From Siphonodentalium dalli (lineage: Eukaryota; Mollusca; Scaphopoda; Gadilida; Siphonodentaliidae): a DNA stretch of 64,000 bases. Location: assembly GCA_032622095.1 (NCBI GenBank), contig CP136061.1, positions 122,338,754 to 122,402,753 on the forward strand, read 5' to 3'. Of the stretch, positions 34,000 to 44,301 are shown in pieces. The translations under genes were made by a program, and so were the position numbers. The notes under the pieces were generated by a model. It had not been told where the DNA came from. It worked only from the letters and a program-made list of their open reading frames with translations, and searched no databases. Each line of letters starts with the position of its first letter. Position 1 is the first letter of the stretch.

Positions 34000-34290
34000 C
34001 ACAGGAGTCAATTGACATGGGGAGTGTCCTGGGTTAGGTGCCATTGACATCAGATGTCTTAAAACAACACTAATAATTAATTTAACTAAAATTTAGCTGA
34101 AAATTCGTACAAAGGCGTCAATTGAGTCGGTGAGTGTAATGGGATAAATGCCATTGACATCAGATATCTCAAAAGGGCAATAATAATTAATTATATACCC
34201 AAAATGGTTGGAATGTGTTGCATGGGTAAATTGACCCGGGGAGTACCATTGGATAGGTGCCGTTGACCCTAAAGGTGAACTTAAAATACA
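34000..34290 (+). repeat. Interspersed repeat (family M), right part with tandem units
   Basis: Continuation of 22312-22406 beyond the hAT. Contains about two and a half tandem units of roughly 110 bp, each with a version of GTCAATTGACATGGGGAGTG and TAGGTGCCATTGACATCAG. Confidence 0.55.
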
Positions 34291-34775
34291 ATTGGAATAC
34301 AATTATACAACATTTGCTTGTTTTACACAAATTGGCATCTAGAGTCTTAATTGCCAGAAAATATTTATTTCAAATGGTTTACGGGAATAAAATTATAAGA
34401 TGGCTCCAGATAAGGCAAAGATAATGAACTTCCGGGAGAAAATAAATGTTTGTGGAAAATATCATGAAGGATAACACAGTCATAAACAAAGAAGTATATT
34501 TTTGTTGAAATGGGCAAAAATAATGTTTGTTTCCTGTAAATTCTTTTCAAAACACTAGGTGGGTGAATGGTGCTGTTGAGCAGCCTACATGTATAACACA
34601 ATTGTTCATGACCCAGCAAGATTCCTTAAATATATGAGGTTGTCTTTGATGTAAATAAGCATACACCAAATAATTCACATGCAATTGCAACTTCATATTG
34701 AATTTGAAATTCAACTAATTCCTCAGGAAGAACATACACAAATTGTATAGGCACTAGTATCCTTAAATCCACATA

Positions 34776-35002
34776 CAGTAATGCCCTAAGTGAAGAATGA
34801 AAGAACTGAATTTTTATACACTGTATTATATAATTGTTTCTCCAATAAAAACATTAAAAAAAAAATGCCCTAAGTAATCGACTCCTTAACCACCCCCGAG
34901 AGCTTTCCAATAAATGGCAACAAGCCATATTTCCGACTAAATCCTGAAAAGTTACCCATAATACTGCTGTGGTTCAGGAGTCGAATAATTAGAGCATTAC
35001 TG
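34776..35002. mobile_element. Family A MITE, left arm reduced, with a retrocopy inside
   Basis: Starts CAGTAATGCCCTAAGT after TA, and ends GAGCATTACTG before TA. Most of the left arm is deleted (ACCACCCCCGAGAGC). It is interrupted by a 73-bp poly(A) insertion at 34792-34864. Confidence 0.8.
34792..34864 (+). mobile_element. 73-bp poly(A) retrocopy with 11-bp TSD
   Basis: ATGCCCTAAGT occurs at 34781-34791 and 34865-34875 around the insert. The insert ends with AATAAA (34844-34849), then CATT and an A tail. A polyadenylation signal, A tail and 11-bp target duplication are the marks of LINE-mediated retroposition of an mRNA 3' end. The source transcript is not recognisable. Confidence 0.75.
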
Positions 35003-35010
35003 TAGTTCTA

Positions 35011-35410
35011 TTAACCCTTTACCCAACAAACCGGCCAAAACCGGCCAAATAAAGCTTCAACAGCCTAAAATATCTTGGGTCTGTCTCAATAAAACCATAC
35101 AAATATGGATATCATTGGAACCGGCTCCTTGACCACATTGTGATGGTTACAGTTATGCCCTGTGCCAATGCATTATCTTATATATGCGAGTCGACCATAG
35201 GTCGCCTCGCATATATAAGAGAATGCATTGGCATAAAAAAAATCTTTTTTTAACACTTTTTACCATTTTTTCTTACATTCTTTAACAATTTTATAATTTG
35301 TAATGTGTTAAGCCAATGCATTCTCTTATATATGCGAGGCGACCTATGGTCGACTCGCATATATAAGAGAATGCATTGGCACAGGGCCCTTCTGTTGGGT
35401 AAAGGGTTAA
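35011..35410 (-). mobile_element. Family B TTAA dual-hairpin MITE, complete
   Basis: 400 bp between TTAA sites, same orientation and nearly the same sequence as 13855-14254, including the AATTTGTAATGTGTTAAG spacer variant. The two appear to be recent sister copies. Confidence 0.88.
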
Positions 35411-36130
35411 GAAAAATCAAGTTCAATGAGGTTATTAGGATTATCACAAATTCATGAAGGTGCTACATGCTTGCCAAACATGTCAGGTGGCTATTCCATG
35501 TCTAGGTATGACAACCAGAATTGGTGACTGACTCACAGTTAGACCTACATCTCCACTATAGGTGAAGGGGTCACTATCATCATGCGACATGCGTTTGAAC
35601 ACCCAGCTTAATATTTTGTGCGGTTGAGTACCTCGCTTAACGGATCAGTGTGGTTGAGAACCTCACTTTACAAAATCTCACAGCTAAACAATATTCCCGA
35701 TATCGTCTGCTCAATTTCTTTTATTTTTGGAGAATTCCAATGTCCAAAACAAAATGAAAATGCAAGCAGGTGTGACATAAAGTCTAACTTTAGACGCATC
35801 GTATCCTTACAATAAATCGTTTGATGGTAGGTCAATATTATTTCCCTTTGTATCATGTGATCCCAGTCCGATATTTCGTAAAGCCAGGTACTCAACTGCA
35901 CTGATTCATTAAGAGAGGTACTCGACTGCACAATATATCAAACTATATAGGTACTCAACAGCACGTCAAGTGATGATATAGTGACCCCATTCAGCTCCAC
36001 TATAGATAACCCGCTGCATGATGTGGGGGGGGGGGCAGAAAAAACTCCCTATATTAAACTAAAATATGTCTTTGAGTATAATAAAGAAAAAGGTAGATTC
36101 ATGGGAAATTTCAGGTTGTATAAAAATATA
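35411..36130 (+). repeat. Dispersed duplication unit R, copy 1 (split)
   Basis: ATTCATGAAGGTGCTACATG, CCAGAATTGGTGACTGACTC and CCGCTGCATGATGTGGG recur in order at 36605-36850 with moderate divergence. This copy is split by the element at 35562-35994. Related tail blocks (ACACAAATTGTATAGGCAC) occur near 34740, 36350 and 37640. Confidence 0.55.
35562..35994. mobile_element. TIR element with 11-bp direct flanks (Mutator-like?)
   Basis: CTCCACTATAG flanks it at 35551-35561 and 35995-36005. The termini GTGAAGGGGTCACTAT and ATAGTGACCCCATTCAG are inverse apart from a few bases. Subterminal GGTTGAGTACCTCGC words and their inverses recur inside. The duplicated unit at 36700-36730 (ATCTCAGCTATAGATATCCC) is an empty site. 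Target length of 9-11 bp fits Mutator-like elements. No coding frame. Confidence 0.72.
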
Positions 36131-36604
36131 CATATACCATATAAGATATGCTGACAAATAGCAAAATCAATATTGCTCGGGGTAGCATATATTTCGTATA
36201 ACAAAATTGTTCATGTCAATTGTCCAAGTAAAAATTGAGATTCGGGAGGAAATATAAATATACACATACCAAATAAGGTACTGGCAAATTGCAAACTCAT
36301 TGTGAAATTCCAAAATACCACTAATTCCTAATGTTGAAGGTACACAAATTGTATAGGCACCAGCTTATTTAAAGTATCATTAAAGTCTACCTAAATCCGT
36401 TCACAAAAATATGGAAATACATGAGGTTAATTTCAGGGGTGGCGCCAGGACTTTGCTGATGTAGGGTCTACCATAGGATCCCGGAATCTACCGGGCTGAA
36501 CGTTGCAGATTTTCCTGACAGGGGGAGGGGAGGGTAATGAAGGGGGGGCTTAACCCTCCCTTACAAGCCATCCCCACCACATGACCCCTACTCTAGACCT
36601 CTAC

Positions 36605-36850
36605 GTCTAGGTATTCATGAAGGTCTTACATTCTTCCCAAACAAGTCAGATGGCTAATTCATGTCTAGGGATGGCAACCAGAATTGGTGACAGACTCACA
36701 GTTAGATGGACATCTCAGCTATAGATATCCCACTGCACGAGATGGGGGTCAGAATAAACTTACTATAACTAAAATTGCTCACATGTAAAGAAATGTCTAA
36801 GAAATACATGTCTAAAAAGGTAGAATCCTGAGAAATTTCAGGTTGTCCTT
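36605..36850 (+). repeat. Dispersed duplication unit R, copy 2 (uninterrupted)
   Basis: Matches the two flanks of the element at 35562-35994 in one continuous piece (CAACCAGAATTGGTGACAGA, then CTATAGATATCCCACTGCAC). Noncoding. Confidence 0.55.
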
Positions 36851-36884
36851 GACAATCAAATTCTAAATTTACACATCTATACAT

Positions 36885-37405
36885 ATAAAAGAGTAGGATC
36901 TGTCTGTCCGTCTGTTTGGATTTTTCTCTCACCCCTAGACCAATTTCAACCATACTTGGTATGGTGACTCGGGGAACCCTGACAGAGGTTTAAATACACT
37001 GGTGTTAGTTTAAAAAAAAAAATTACTTAAATTTTTTTTTAAATAAATAAATAAAAAAATATACAAATTAAAATAAGCTCACTATGGGCCTATTTCATAA
37101 TCAAATAAATGTGAATATTTAGGTTCAATATGAACCTATCTGCAGACCAGATGTATGCTCTTTATATATGTGTTTACACTGTGGCCTGTGCGATCCAACA
37201 GAATAAAGGGTATTAAAGTCCACTATGGGCTTGGCTTATTTCAGAATCAAATAAGTCAAATATGAATCTATGTGAATATTGAGTTCCGAATGTCTGCTAA
37301 GCGCACACATGGGTCAAAGGACCCTAACGCACGAAGGGGTCACAGGCCACATTGTGCAGGGGCCTGCGACCCTTCTGACGACAAATAAAGGCTACCAAAG
37401 GGAGC
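36885..37405 (+). repeat. Interspersed repeat family Q, copy 2
   Basis: ACATATAAAAGAGTAGGATC, GGATTTTTCTCTCACCCC, GGTATGGTGACTCGGGGAA and the later AATAAAGGCTACCAAAGGG block follow the same order as 4955-5440. Noncoding. Confidence 0.5.
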
Positions 37406-38184
37406 CTGTTTCAGCTATAGTACCACATAAGGCACTGACAAATTACAAATTCATATTGATGAGGGTGAGGGTTGGTGTATAATTATAATATTTAACTGAA
37501 ATGTTCATGTCAAATGTCCAAGAAAAAAGAAGATTCCAGAGAAAATATAAATATACACATACCAATCAAGGCACTGGCAAATTCCAAATTCATCGTGAAA
37601 TCTGAAATACCATCAATTACTGATGATGAATATACACAAATGTTAGAGGCACTATATATAGTATCCTTATGTCCACCTAATTCCATTCACAGAAATATCC
37701 AGTTCAATGAGGTTAATAGGGTATATCATGCTAGGAAATAATAAAGGTGCTCTACTGTTCACTCTAATAAAACACCCATTTCGTGGTTAATAAACACTTC
37801 ACCATGGCAGTAAAAGCCCCGGGGATATAGTATTATGTGTGTCATTATAAACATTCCCTCCCAAGCATATGTGACAAGTTGCCATGGCAATCTCCCAGTA
37901 TTTTGCAAGCAGCTCAAAAATTGATGCGTCCAATCAATTTTCTAAATTAATATCCCTTTGTGAAATACCTGCAATTGATCCAACATTACTAGACAAGTCA
38001 TCAGGTATCAAGGACAACAGAATCGTAATTTGTTCCAATAATTCCCGCGAGTCTAAGTGAGTCTGACAGAAAATATGCCCCGGGTGTGTCCCTCTTCCAT
38101 TTCACAATCAACACTCAATTCTCAGTTTTGTTTCTTTGATTCTGCATTAATTTACATTGTACTTTGATTAGTCATTTATAGTAT
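37406..38184. other. Anonymous stretch with repeat-R tail
   Basis: The first 330 bases contain a diverged copy of the unit R tail (GGCACTGGCAAATTCCAAAT). The remainder shows no repeat or gene. Confidence 0.4.
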
Positions 38185-38581
38185 TTAACCCTTTACCCAA
38201 CAGAAGGGCCCTGTGCCAATGCATTCTCTTATATATGTGAGTCGACCATAGGTCGCCTCGCATATATAAGAGAATGCATTGGCTTAACATATTATATTAT
38301 AAAATTGTTAAAGAATGTAAGAAAAAATGGTAAAAAGTGTTAAAAAAAGATTTTTTTTTAGGCCAATGCATTCTCTTATATATGCGAGGCGACCTATGGT
38401 CGACTCGCATATATAAGAGAATGCATTGGCACAGGGCATAACTAACTATCACAATGTGGTCAAGGAGCCGGTTCCAATGATATCCATATTTGTATGGTTC
38501 TATTGAGACAGACCGAAGATATTTTAGGCTGTTGAAGCTTTATTTGGCCGGTTTTGGCCGGTTTGTTGGGTAAAGGGTTAA
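38185..38581 (+). mobile_element. Family B TTAA dual-hairpin MITE, complete
   Basis: Starts TTAACCCTTTACCCAACAG; ends TTGGGTAAAGGGTTAA at 38581. Both hairpins are intact, with a slightly shorter spacer. Its final TTAA is also the first TTAA of the family D element that follows, so the two abut with no sequence between them. Confidence 0.88.
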
Positions 38582-39266
38582 CCCTTTCTATACGAACTGG
38601 ATTCTCCCATTCAGTTATATTAAAGGCCCACTTAATTTTTTATTCACCAATTATTTTTTTTATAGTGCCTTGATATACGGTTTTAATAACAATCTATGCC
38701 ATAAAATATGACTAAAATGCTATAATTCATCGCAATGTGGAAAGTCTGGGTCTCAGAAGATGCCCATAGAGTAAGAGAAAATAGCTGAAATCATAAAATC
38801 ATTTCCCCCGTTATGACTCCCAGAATGCAACAGAGTTCAAACAAGACTTTATGTTCAATGAAAGGGAAATAACTCTATAGCTAAATATATAGAGTTATTC
38901 ACCTTCCATTGAAAATAATATACTTTGTGCAGATACTTGAGTACATGACAAAAAAAAACATGTTCACAGTTTATTTCATCGAATAAGTTGAAAATACAAT
39001 GTTTTGGAGCTTCCTCTTTCAAATGGCATATAATATGGCACATATTTTATATAAAATTGTAATATAATGTGATATGGGGGTTCGAAAATTAAGTGGGCCT
39101 TTAAGAATAATCATTGGAATGGTCTATTATTAATTTGGATTTTGAACGGGTGTTCACGAAGTATGATCCAACAGGATTTCCATTAATTGGTGGGAATTTT
39201 TCAGATAATAACTTCAACAAACAGTCTATGGTTGTTTGTTGAACTTATTATCTGAGCAGTTTTTAA
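38578..39266 (+). mobile_element. Family D TTAA element split by family G
   Basis: The left end TTAACCCTTTCTATACGAAC with GGATTCTCCCATTCAG matches 58818. After the family G insertion the element resumes at AATCATTGGAATGGTCTATT and ends with the inverted block TTGAACTTATTATCTGAGC and TTAA. The intact counterpart at 58818-59069 shows the uninterrupted order. Confidence 0.7.
38620..39104. mobile_element. Family G TTAA element inside family D
   Basis: TTAA on both sides, inverted ends AAAGGCCCACTTAATTTT and AAAATTAAGTGGGCCTTT. The corresponding position in the D copy at 58.86 kb has one TTAA and no insert (CAGTTATTAAAAGTATATAT), confirming TTAA duplication. No transposase. Confidence 0.85.
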
Positions 39267-39439
39267 CCATGACTGGAGTTTCTTGAAAATTTGCAAAAAC
39301 CCTCTGCCAATGCATTCTCTTATATATATGAGTCTCCCATAGGGAACCTCACATATATAAGAGAATACATTGGCCTAACAATTTACCTTAACCATGTAAG
39401 CCAGTGCATTCTCTTATATATGCGAGGCTCCCAATGGGC
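39263..39439 (+). mobile_element. Family C TTAA MITE, right side truncated
   Basis: Starts TTAACCATGACTGGAG directly at the TTAA that ends family D. The first hairpin is complete; the second stops at GCGAGGCTCCCAATGGG. Confidence 0.72.
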
Positions 39440-39867
39440 TCCCTATTAAAAGAACATGGCATATTTGAACATCCAAATCAAGTATACTTAATTTGGGAGG
39501 AAGAATATCTAAACAATCCTATGCATGATATTTCCATCAAACTACTTGATATGGAGTTGAAAAGATGCTTTCTTGCTTATAATTTTCTGTGTGATGTTCA
39601 TGAACAAAGCGTCTGGAGCAGACTTGGGGGGAAAATAGACCACTTTGTTTGTCTCCATAGTCAATTTAATTAACATGACTTTAGTAATTCCTGCCAAGTT
39701 GAGTTCATATACTATATATAAAAGCATATTTATTTATGAACATTAGTTTTATGGCCGAAACAGACAGGAAAGTGGCAGAGACAAGAATTACTTTGTATAA
39801 TTTGAGGCTCAGTCTGAACTGCCACCAGAGTTTAAAGATGCATAATTTGAAATAACGCTCCCAAATG

Positions 39868-40221
39868 ACTATTTCTTTGGCTCTGGGGGGGGGGGGGGGG
39901 GGGGGGAGATATTCGATTTGAGTCGAGTATAGTTATTTGTGGCCCAGAAAAGAGTCGTCGAGTCGATGGTCGGACAAAATTGCAGATGAAGATCGATAAC
40001 TCTAAAATCAAGTGGTAATACGTGTACGGCCAAATTTTGTGATACTCAAGTGATAATACTGCCATATTTCGTTGAACACCAAACAACATGTTGATAAATA
40101 ACACATTTTGGGAAATTTTATACCATAGTTGACAGCGGTTAGCATTATTTTGAAGAAATGTTGTTGTTGTTGTTGTAACTTAACGATATGGAGACGTCTG
40201 AGCGGATTGAGTACCTTTGAG
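39868..40221 (-). mobile_element. Family S element copy with expanded poly(G)
   Basis: GACTATTTCTTTGGCTCT, 22 G, then GATTTGAGTCGAG, and the end GCGGATTGAGTACCTTTGAG, match blocks of the TTAA element at 52284-52770. At the site where that copy has five G this one has 22 (39885-39906). The left TTAA terminus is lost. Confidence 0.55.
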
Positions 40222-40598
40222 AATTAGGCTAAGGAGATTTGTATTTTTCTAATTTGAATTACACTGTTCCGGGAATTTTTTGTTTTTATCTTATTTCCTT
40301 GTAATATATTATATATTTTTTATTAAACTGTTCAGAGACCCCTGTGATTTAAATACATTGTTTTATTTTTTTAATATTTGAGAAAATAAGATGTACATTT
40401 ATAAGTAGATTGCTGTTAAAAAGCATATGCTATTTGGAAGATATATCTTGGCTAAGCTTACATCACTGGTTCCATTGTTCAAATTCCTCGTGCGATCAGA
40501 ATCTTGAGTAATTGTTCGGGTCTATAATGTCAATATCTGAAAGAACATACAGGTGAAATAAATTTAACAATAAATCAAATATTGATGACCAAAACGTC

Positions 40599-40745
40599 CA
40601 AGCCTACAAATAGTGTCTGTCAGCAGAATGAGGTCCCCACAGCATCACCAAATTCACCCTCTGGGGACCTCATTCTGCTTAGGCCTCATCTTCTGGAAAG
40701 TATCTATTGTCTCAACATTGTTTTTATGAACTTTTTCCGTTCTAA
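40599..40745 (+). mobile_element. Family F element, left part only
   Basis: Terminus CAAGCCTACAAATAGTG, one collapsed hairpin (CAGAATGAGGTCCCC to GGGGACCTCATTCTGC) and the start of the spacer. It then runs into repeat family O. Confidence 0.65.
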
Positions 40746-41175
40746 GACCATAACTCCAGCAAAAATGGGCGGACCTAATCCAAATTCGAACTTGTCCTGT
40801 ATTTTCATGTGGCTAATCTACATACACAATTTGAAAACAATCAGACAATTAAAACTGAAGTTATCACCCACAAACGAAGATATTTAGCAAATTCTAAGTC
40901 GACAAGGACCATAATTCTGGTAAAAAATGGTGGACCGAACCCATATTCAAACTTTGAAAACAATCAGATAACTAAAACTAAAGTTATCACACGGAAACAA
41001 AAATATTTAGTAAATTGACCGGGACCATAATTCTGGTAAAAATGGGTGGACCAAACCCATATTCAAACTTGATCTGTATTTCCATGTGTGTTGTCCACAT
41101 ACAAAATTTGAAAACAATCGGATAACTAAAACTAAAGTTATCATCCAGAAACCATCTGGGTCAGATGCATGGACA
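40746..41175 (+). repeat. Tandem repeat family O, about three units
   Basis: The block GACCATAATTCTGGTAAAAA, TGGACCGAACCCATATTCAA, TTTGAAAACAATCAGATAAC, AAAGTTATCACACGGAAAC repeats about three times. Unit lengths are uneven because internal parts are deleted in the second. It ends with CATCTGGGTCAGATGCATGG as in the 14945 copy. Confidence 0.6.
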
Positions 41176-41220
41176 CCGCTGATTTCTGTATAGTCCCCCA
41201 AAATTTGTTTTCGGTGGGGA

Positions 41221-41245
41221 GGGGGGGGGGGGGGGGGGGGGGGGG
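41221..41245 (+). repeat. Poly(G) run of 25
   Basis: Twenty-five consecutive G after GGTGGGGA. Mononucleotide tract with no gene nearby; length is uncertain in any assembly. Confidence 0.8.
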
Positions 41246-41439
41246 TAACAACTATATCTCGAGCGATCAAACTACAATACAAAAAATAACTCATTGAACA
41301 TAGGGTAGTTGGTATTTAGAACAATTCTACCAGAATACGGAACATCTGTGGCCCAGGAGTGTTCACCAAGTGACAGCGGTCCTCAGATTCACACCAAGAC
41401 TTCCCACTTTATTTACCCCAGAAAGCATCATAATTCACA

Positions 41440-41665
41440 ACTAAGAGATAAGAGTTATTCCCCTTCCATTAATAATAATAGACTTGCAGTACAGACCAGA
41501 TAGAAATTAAGCACAGAACACACGTCCGTACATTGACAAAAAGATCATGTTCACAGTTTATTCAACCGGATAATGTTTGGATCTTCCTCTTTCAAATGGT
41601 ATATAATTTTGAATATGTTGTATATAATGTGATCAGGGGATTCAAAAATTAAGTAGGTCTTTGAC
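41440..41665. mobile_element. Family G element, right half
   Basis: Blocks CCCCTTCCATTAATAATAAT, CATGTTCACAGTTTATT and CTTCCTCTTTCAAATGG, ending AAAATTAAGTAGGTCTTT, match the right half of 38620-39104. The left half and left terminus are absent. Confidence 0.65.
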
Positions 41666-41735
41666 TTATCAGAGAAGGAAGTACATGTATATGCCGAAAC
41701 AATGAATCAGTTCAAGAACAGTACGTCTGGCCATA

Positions 41736-41850
41736 CAGTAATGCTGAGAGCTTTCCGATGAATGGCAACAAGACATATTTCCGACTAAACCCTGAAAAAT
41801 TACCCTCAATTCTGCTGTGGTTACGGAGTCGATTATTTAGGACATTACTG
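41736..41850. mobile_element. Family A MITE, left arm deleted
   Basis: TA followed by CAGTAATG, then directly the palindrome centre CTGAGAGCTTTCCGATG and the full right arm to GGACATTACTG and TA. Confidence 0.75.
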
Positions 41851-42453
41851 TAAGTAAGTAACCATAATAATTGCAAAACAGTGTAATTGGATTGTGCTTC
41901 AAATAGAAGTGCAATAAATTTCACATCACTGATCAAGTGGTCCTGCCAATATGCTATGATGCTGGTGGTCCTGCTGAATTTCAATGATGCGGGTAGGGCA
42001 AACTGATGCCATTACGAAAAGTACCGTTATTTTTTCTAAAGTTGTCATTTTCAATGTTTGGCTAATCTGAGCGATTTGAGAAAAAAAAATCAAGAACACA
42101 TATATTTTTTTTAAATATAATAATGCCTGCACTGGTGTTTCTAAAACGACCTGAATAACCATCTTGATTATAGTTAATTTTCAATGACTAATACAACCAA
42201 TATTAAAAATATTTCGCAATAAATATGTTTTTGAATGTTTGGTATGCATAATGGCTTTTTCTGGATATGTTCAAATTATTGGAACACCGTGAAAAAAGAC
42301 AAATTAAAACAGCATCAGTTTGCCCTAACAGCTTCATAGCAATTCAGCAGAACCCAACCGCATCATAAAGCACATTAGCAGGACCACTTGATCAGGGGTG
42401 ATTCAGTCTTTCCTTAACATAATTCACTTGTGCATTATGTGCTACATGTAGTA

Positions 42454-42699
42454 TTAACCCTTTCATGACTGGAGCTTCCTGAAATTTTGCGAAAACCATG
42501 TACCAATTTATTCTCTTATATATGTGTCTCCCATATGGAGCCTCTCATATATAACAGAAATGCATTGGCCTAACAAAAGTTACCTTGTAAGCCAGTGCAT
42601 TATCCAAGTTATATATGCGAGGCTCCCTATGGCAGAAAATGCACTGGCACAGTATCTTTAATGCTGCACTAGCGCAGAGCTCCGTCATGAAAGGGTTAA
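42454..42699 (+). mobile_element. Family C TTAA dual-hairpin MITE
   Basis: TTAACCCTTTCATGACTGGA to CCGTCATGAAAGGGTTAA, flanked by TTAA. Both hairpins are present but eroded. The right terminal block CAGTATCTTTAATGCTGCAC is typical for the family. Confidence 0.8.
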
Positions 42700-43686
42700 A
42701 AGGGGTGGGGTCAAGTATCCACTGTGAATGGAGATTATCACCATAAAAAAAAAATTGGGAGTCAGAAAATAAAAAATTCAAAAACAAACATTCCAGTGAT
42801 CGAACTTTTCAAGCCAATCAGCCAGATATATGCAATGTTGCATCAATTGGCATAGTTTTCACAATGAACACTTGAACAAGTCTGTGACTTATGCTTCAGA
42901 AATTTATATAAAAATCCCCATCCAAAATTGTTCACTTGAATAACGCCTTCCCTCAGATTAACTTACTTCTGAAGAGTGATTCAGTTGTGCCAAAACATGG
43001 CAGTGAGTTTCGGTCACAGCTGTATACAGGTGGTGGATCAAAAGTTTTTCGGGGCTTTCTCTGAAAGTCATCAGGCACTTCTCAATCGGTCAAATTTATC
43101 GCATTTATGGAAACTTGGTTTACATATTACAGGTGTGTCTATTTAATTTTTGTTGTAATTTGCCGTGTGAAGGGGATGATTCGGATAGAAATTACGTTTC
43201 AACCTTTGAAGTTCAGGTGCGAAATCAAACTAAAGGGATGTAACTCAATTCCCGCCAATTTCCCTGCATCATTCGCACTGGATAGTGTATATCATTTTTA
43301 CAACAATATTATGTGGCTCATGTCCAGGTTATTTTATTTTGGAATTTAATATATGGTAAAGATTGATTTGTTCTGAAGCATTTCTTATTAAATTTCATTT
43401 CATACGGACTGAAAGTGTATTTTAAAGCATCTTTTCTTTAAAAATATTTTCGTTGTAGTTCGTTTCAGTTACTTGTTTCTTTACAACTTTTGTATCAGTC
43501 CAAATTAATTGACAGGTCAGAGGAACTACTTCCGTCAACAAGAAAACGCAATAGATCTAATAGATCAAAGGGGAGGTTTTTTCAATCTAAAAACAGTCGT
43601 GACCTTTTGCGTGTGAACGATATTTTATCTGATATACGTCGCTGTTGATATTGGAAATTGTTCACACTTTTATCTTTGATTCTATG
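42700..43686. other. Sequence upstream of Rab39, likely includes 5' UTR and promoter
   Basis: No repeat family seen elsewhere in the window. The 80-codon frame at 43107-43349 has no domain signature. An in-frame ATG at 43645 precedes the chosen start, but the added residues have no counterpart in Rab39 proteins. I cannot place a transcription start. Confidence 0.4.
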
Positions 43687-43904
43687 ATGGTAGAACCTAT
43701 TTTTGATTATCAATTCAGACTCATTTTGATCGGAGACAGCACTGTTGGAAAATCCTCTCTGCTGAAATATTTTACTGATGGTAAATTCGCCGATGTTTGC
43801 GACCCAACTGTGGGAGTGGACTTCTATGCCAGATTGATTGATGTCAGACCAGGAGTCAGAGTAAAACTACAATTGTGGGACACAGCAGGACAGGAACGCT
43901 TCAG
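43687..43904 (+). CDS. RAB39: Rab39 small GTPase, exon 1
   Basis: Encodes residues 1-72 and two bases of codon 73 of a Rab39-family GTPase, a membrane-trafficking switch of endolysosomal and autophagy routes. The start MVEPIFDYQFRL is the usual invertebrate Rab39 N-terminus, so I prefer the ATG at 43687 over those at 43684 and 43645. Visible motifs are the P-loop GDSTVGKSSLL (16-26), the switch I effector segment DPTVGVDF (39-46) with the conserved Thr41, and switch II WDTAGQERF (64-72) with Gln69. The exon ends TTCAG at a GT donor (GTCCGA), joining in phase 2 to exon 2 at 54194. The total product is 214 residues, as expected for the family. No stop or frameshift; the gene looks functional. 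Human RAB39A and RAB39B are also two-exon genes. Confidence 0.95.
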
Positions 43905-44301
43905 GTCCGAAAAACAAATATTACAAATACAATACAATTAGATCTAATAATAATATTAGTAATAATATACGGGTACATGACATGTCATGAAAAAGCCATT
44001 TATATTGTAGTATCCAGGTCTGTGAAATTTGCGAGATGCGGCAGCACTATGTCAGAGTAATGATGCCAGATTCTCTTGTTTAGGACTTGGATCATGACAA
44101 TATTGACATCTGTGACCTAATTTCGATGCGATTTTGAGCATTTTTGCCGCACTGCATAAAACTACCCGATTGGAGAGTATAATAATTAATATGACTGTAT
44201 CTTATTTGGTTGCAGTGCAGGATCCTAGCAGATGTATTACCACATGGGATGAGACTTAAAGGATTACAATGCTCATGAAACAACAAAACTCTATCGGAAA
44301 G

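Noticed and set aside
39263-39673. 89-codon frame starting at the family C hairpin (39404-39673)
   Set aside because: Starts inside MITE sequence, no domain, antisense also open.
43645-43686. Upstream in-frame ATG as the Rab39 start
   Set aside because: The added residues have no equivalent in Rab39 proteins, whereas MVEPIFDYQFR from 43687 matches the family start.
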